Positions 14,640 to 15,790 of a DNA stretch of 15,790 nucleotides are shown in pieces (position 1 is the stretch's first letter; every line of letters starts with the position of its first letter). The position numbers were made by a program, and so were the translations under genes. Under the pieces are notes generated by a model. It was not told the DNA's origin and did no database searches. It worked only from the letters and a program-made list of their open reading frames with translations. The stretch is taken from contig CAKTAG010000025.1 of assembly GCA_934527325.1 (NCBI GenBank), forward strand, positions 1-15,790. The letters are read 5' to 3'. The stretch is from an uncultured Candidatus Soleaferrea sp. (lineage in GTDB: Bacteria > Bacillota > Clostridia > Oscillospirales > Ruminococcaceae).

Positions 14640-15200
14640 ATGAATATTCCAAATAGGTTAACACTGATAAGAATTTTTTTAATACCAATTTTTGTGTTTT
14701 TAATATCCACTAATATAGTTCAAAACTCTTATATGTGGGGACTTATTGTATTTTTAGTGGCAAGTTTTACAGATTTTTTAGATGGATATATTGCTAGAAA
14801 ACAAAAACTGGTAACAAATTTTGGTAAGTTGATGGACCCGTTGGCAGATAAAATGCTGGTAATATCTGCAATGGTGATTTTGGTAGAACAAGGCTTAATT
14901 AGCGGGTGGGTAGTTATTGTTATAGTATCTAGAGATTTTATAATAAATTCTATAAGGCTAATGGCTTCTAGCAAGGGCAATGTTATTGCAGCTGATATTT
15001 GGGGGAAAGTTAAAACAGTTTTTCAAATGTTGGCTATAATTATGTTGTTAACGTATAAATCGTTTTTTTTGGTTAGCAATAGCAGGCTTTGTGAATATGT
15101 AAAGGTTGCAGGCGATGCTTTAATTTATGTGGCAGTAGTGCTAACAGTTATATCAGCTTGTAATTATATGGTTAAAAATTTTGACGTATGGCGTTTTTAA
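14640..15200 (+). CDS. pgsA: CDP-diacylglycerol--glycerol-3-phosphate 3-phosphatidyltransferase
   Basis: The 186-residue membrane enzyme makes phosphatidylglycerol phosphate, the committed step to phosphatidylglycerol and cardiolipin. The CDP-alcohol phosphotransferase signature D-x2-D-G-x2-A-R-x8-G-x3-D-x3-D is complete: Asp45, Asp48, Gly49, Ala52, Arg53, Gly62, Asp66, Asp70. The N-terminal MNIPNRLTLIRIFLIP is characteristic of PgsA. Hydrophobic segments lie at about 9-24, 32-45, 73-88, 90-104, 122-138 and 152-172. GGAG lies 7 nt before the ATG. It follows rimO after 56 bp with no terminator in the gap, matching the frequent rimO-pgsA linkage in clostridia. The cinA gene that commonly follows is missing, and nrdG comes next. 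Confidence 0.95.
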   Translation: MNIPNRLTLIRIFLIPIFVFLISTNIVQNSYMWGLIVFLVASFTDFLDGYIARKQKLVTNFGKLMDPLADKMLVISAMVILVEQGLISGWVVIVIVSRDFIINSIRLMASSKGNVIAADIWGKVKTVFQMLAIIMLLTYKSFFLVSNSRLCEYVKVAGDALIYVAVVLTVISACNYMVKNFDVWRF

Positions 15201-15267
15201 AATATAAATATAATATGTAAGTTTAGCTAATATACTTGAATATTAGAATAAAAAAGGATGAATAATT

Positions 15268-15786
15268 ATGCAAGATATGATTAGAATAGCAGGTTTAATA
15301 GAAGAATCTATAGTTGATGGACCGGGTATTAGGTTTGTAGTTTTTGCGCAAGGTTGTGTGCATAAATGCCCAGGTTGCCATAATCCACATACTCATAATA
15401 CTAAGGGTGGTTACGATATTGCAATAGAAGATATTGTAATGCAAATAAGGCAAAATCCGTTAATAGATGGTGTTACATTTTCTGGTGGTGAACCGTTTTT
15501 ACAAGCTGGGCAATTTTTTAAACTTGCTAAAAGGTTAAAACAATTTAATTATAATATACTAGCTTACAGTGGTTATACATTTGAACAATTATTGGAACAG
15601 GCAGAAATAAATGAAGACGTAAAAAATTTATTAAATATTTTGGATATTTTAATTGATGGATTGTTTAAGAGAGATAAAATGGATTATGCTCTTAAATTTA
15701 GGGGGAGTAGTAATCAGCGTATTATAGATGTTCAAAAATCTTTAAATAGTGAAAATGGCGAAGTAAAATTATTTTTAAATATTTAA
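15268..15786 (+). CDS. nrdG: Anaerobic ribonucleoside-triphosphate reductase activating protein
   Basis: The 172-residue radical-SAM enzyme installs the glycyl radical on the anaerobic reductase NrdD. The N-terminus has the family pattern RIAGLIEESIVDGPGIRFVVF and the cluster motif CVHKCPGCHNP with cysteines 30, 34 and 37, followed by VTFSGGEPF near 70-78 and ILIDGLF. Length is normal, and the gene is complete, with its stop at 15784-15786. AAAGGATG lies 7 nt before the ATG. No nrdD is present in the window; it could lie downstream or elsewhere. A 7-bp inverted repeat (15227-15233 with 15240-15246) sits in the leader but lacks a T-run, so it is not an obvious terminator. The presence of nrdG indicates an anaerobic or facultative lifestyle. 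Confidence 0.93.
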   Translation: MQDMIRIAGLIEESIVDGPGIRFVVFAQGCVHKCPGCHNPHTHNTKGGYDIAIEDIVMQIRQNPLIDGVTFSGGEPFLQAGQFFKLAKRLKQFNYNILAYSGYTFEQLLEQAEINEDVKNLLNILDILIDGLFKRDKMDYALKFRGSSNQRIIDVQKSLNSENGEVKLFLNI

Positions 15787-15790
15787 TATG

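Noticed and set aside
15227..15246. Hairpin CTAATAT/ATATTAG between pgsA and nrdG
   Set aside because: It is A/T-rich with no T-run after it, so it is not a terminator. It does not match an NrdR box either, so I kept it only as a remark in the nrdG entry.

Overview
The window is AT-rich (roughly 30% G+C by eye) and reads as chromosomal DNA of an anaerobic, endospore-forming Firmicute, most likely a clostridial or Oscillospirales-like lineage. The evidence is a SpoVAC-type spore protein, an anaerobic ribonucleotide reductase activase (NrdG), Gram-positive-type RecA, RimO and PgsA, Shine-Dalgarno sites of the GGAGG type, sigma-A-like promoters with 17-bp spacers, and short hairpin/U-tract terminators. 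I cannot name a species.

Left arm (1 to about 7225, all minus strand): the 5' part of a rodA/ftsW-family SEDS gene cut by the window edge; rpmB (L28) with a clean terminator; tRNA-Ser(GGA) with encoded CCA and its own promoter; der (double GTPase for ribosome assembly, GTG start); rpmF (L32) with a textbook TTGACA-17-TATAAT promoter and its own terminator; a 964-residue secreted BspA-type leucine-rich-repeat protein ending in a Cna_B-like domain, with promoter and terminator; then a 485-bp non-coding stretch; then spoVAC. Most of the arm is therefore translation machinery plus one surface/secreted accessory protein and one spore gene.

The non-coding stretch 6303-6787 holds the most interesting item I can see: on the minus strand a promoter (TTTACA-17-TATTAT, extended -10, A-rich upstream) is followed about 75 nt later by a strong hairpin terminator with no ORF between. 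The predicted RNA has a 5' stem-loop with a C-rich loop, a UUUCCCC stretch and a terminator hairpin, the layout of a small regulatory RNA. A perfect 16-bp palindrome covers its -35 element.

Right arm (7492 to the end, all plus strand): a small Cys-rich DUF1540 protein with a 16-bp terminator; class II fructose-bisphosphate aldolase with its own promoter; a CNNM/CorC-type membrane protein with CBS domains whose stop overlaps the start of comEC by 4 bp; recA; rimO (start inside recA); pgsA; and nrdG. The spacing suggests one long transcript from the CNNM gene, possibly from fba, through rimO or beyond. comEC keeps the channel domain, but its C-terminal metallo-beta-lactamase-like domain has lost the metal-binding motif. 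The common clostridial order rimO-pgsA-cinA-recA is rearranged here and cinA is absent.

No CRISPR array, transposase, integrase or phage gene is visible. Apart from the candidate small RNA and the repeat-rich LRR gene, this is a mostly housekeeping region.
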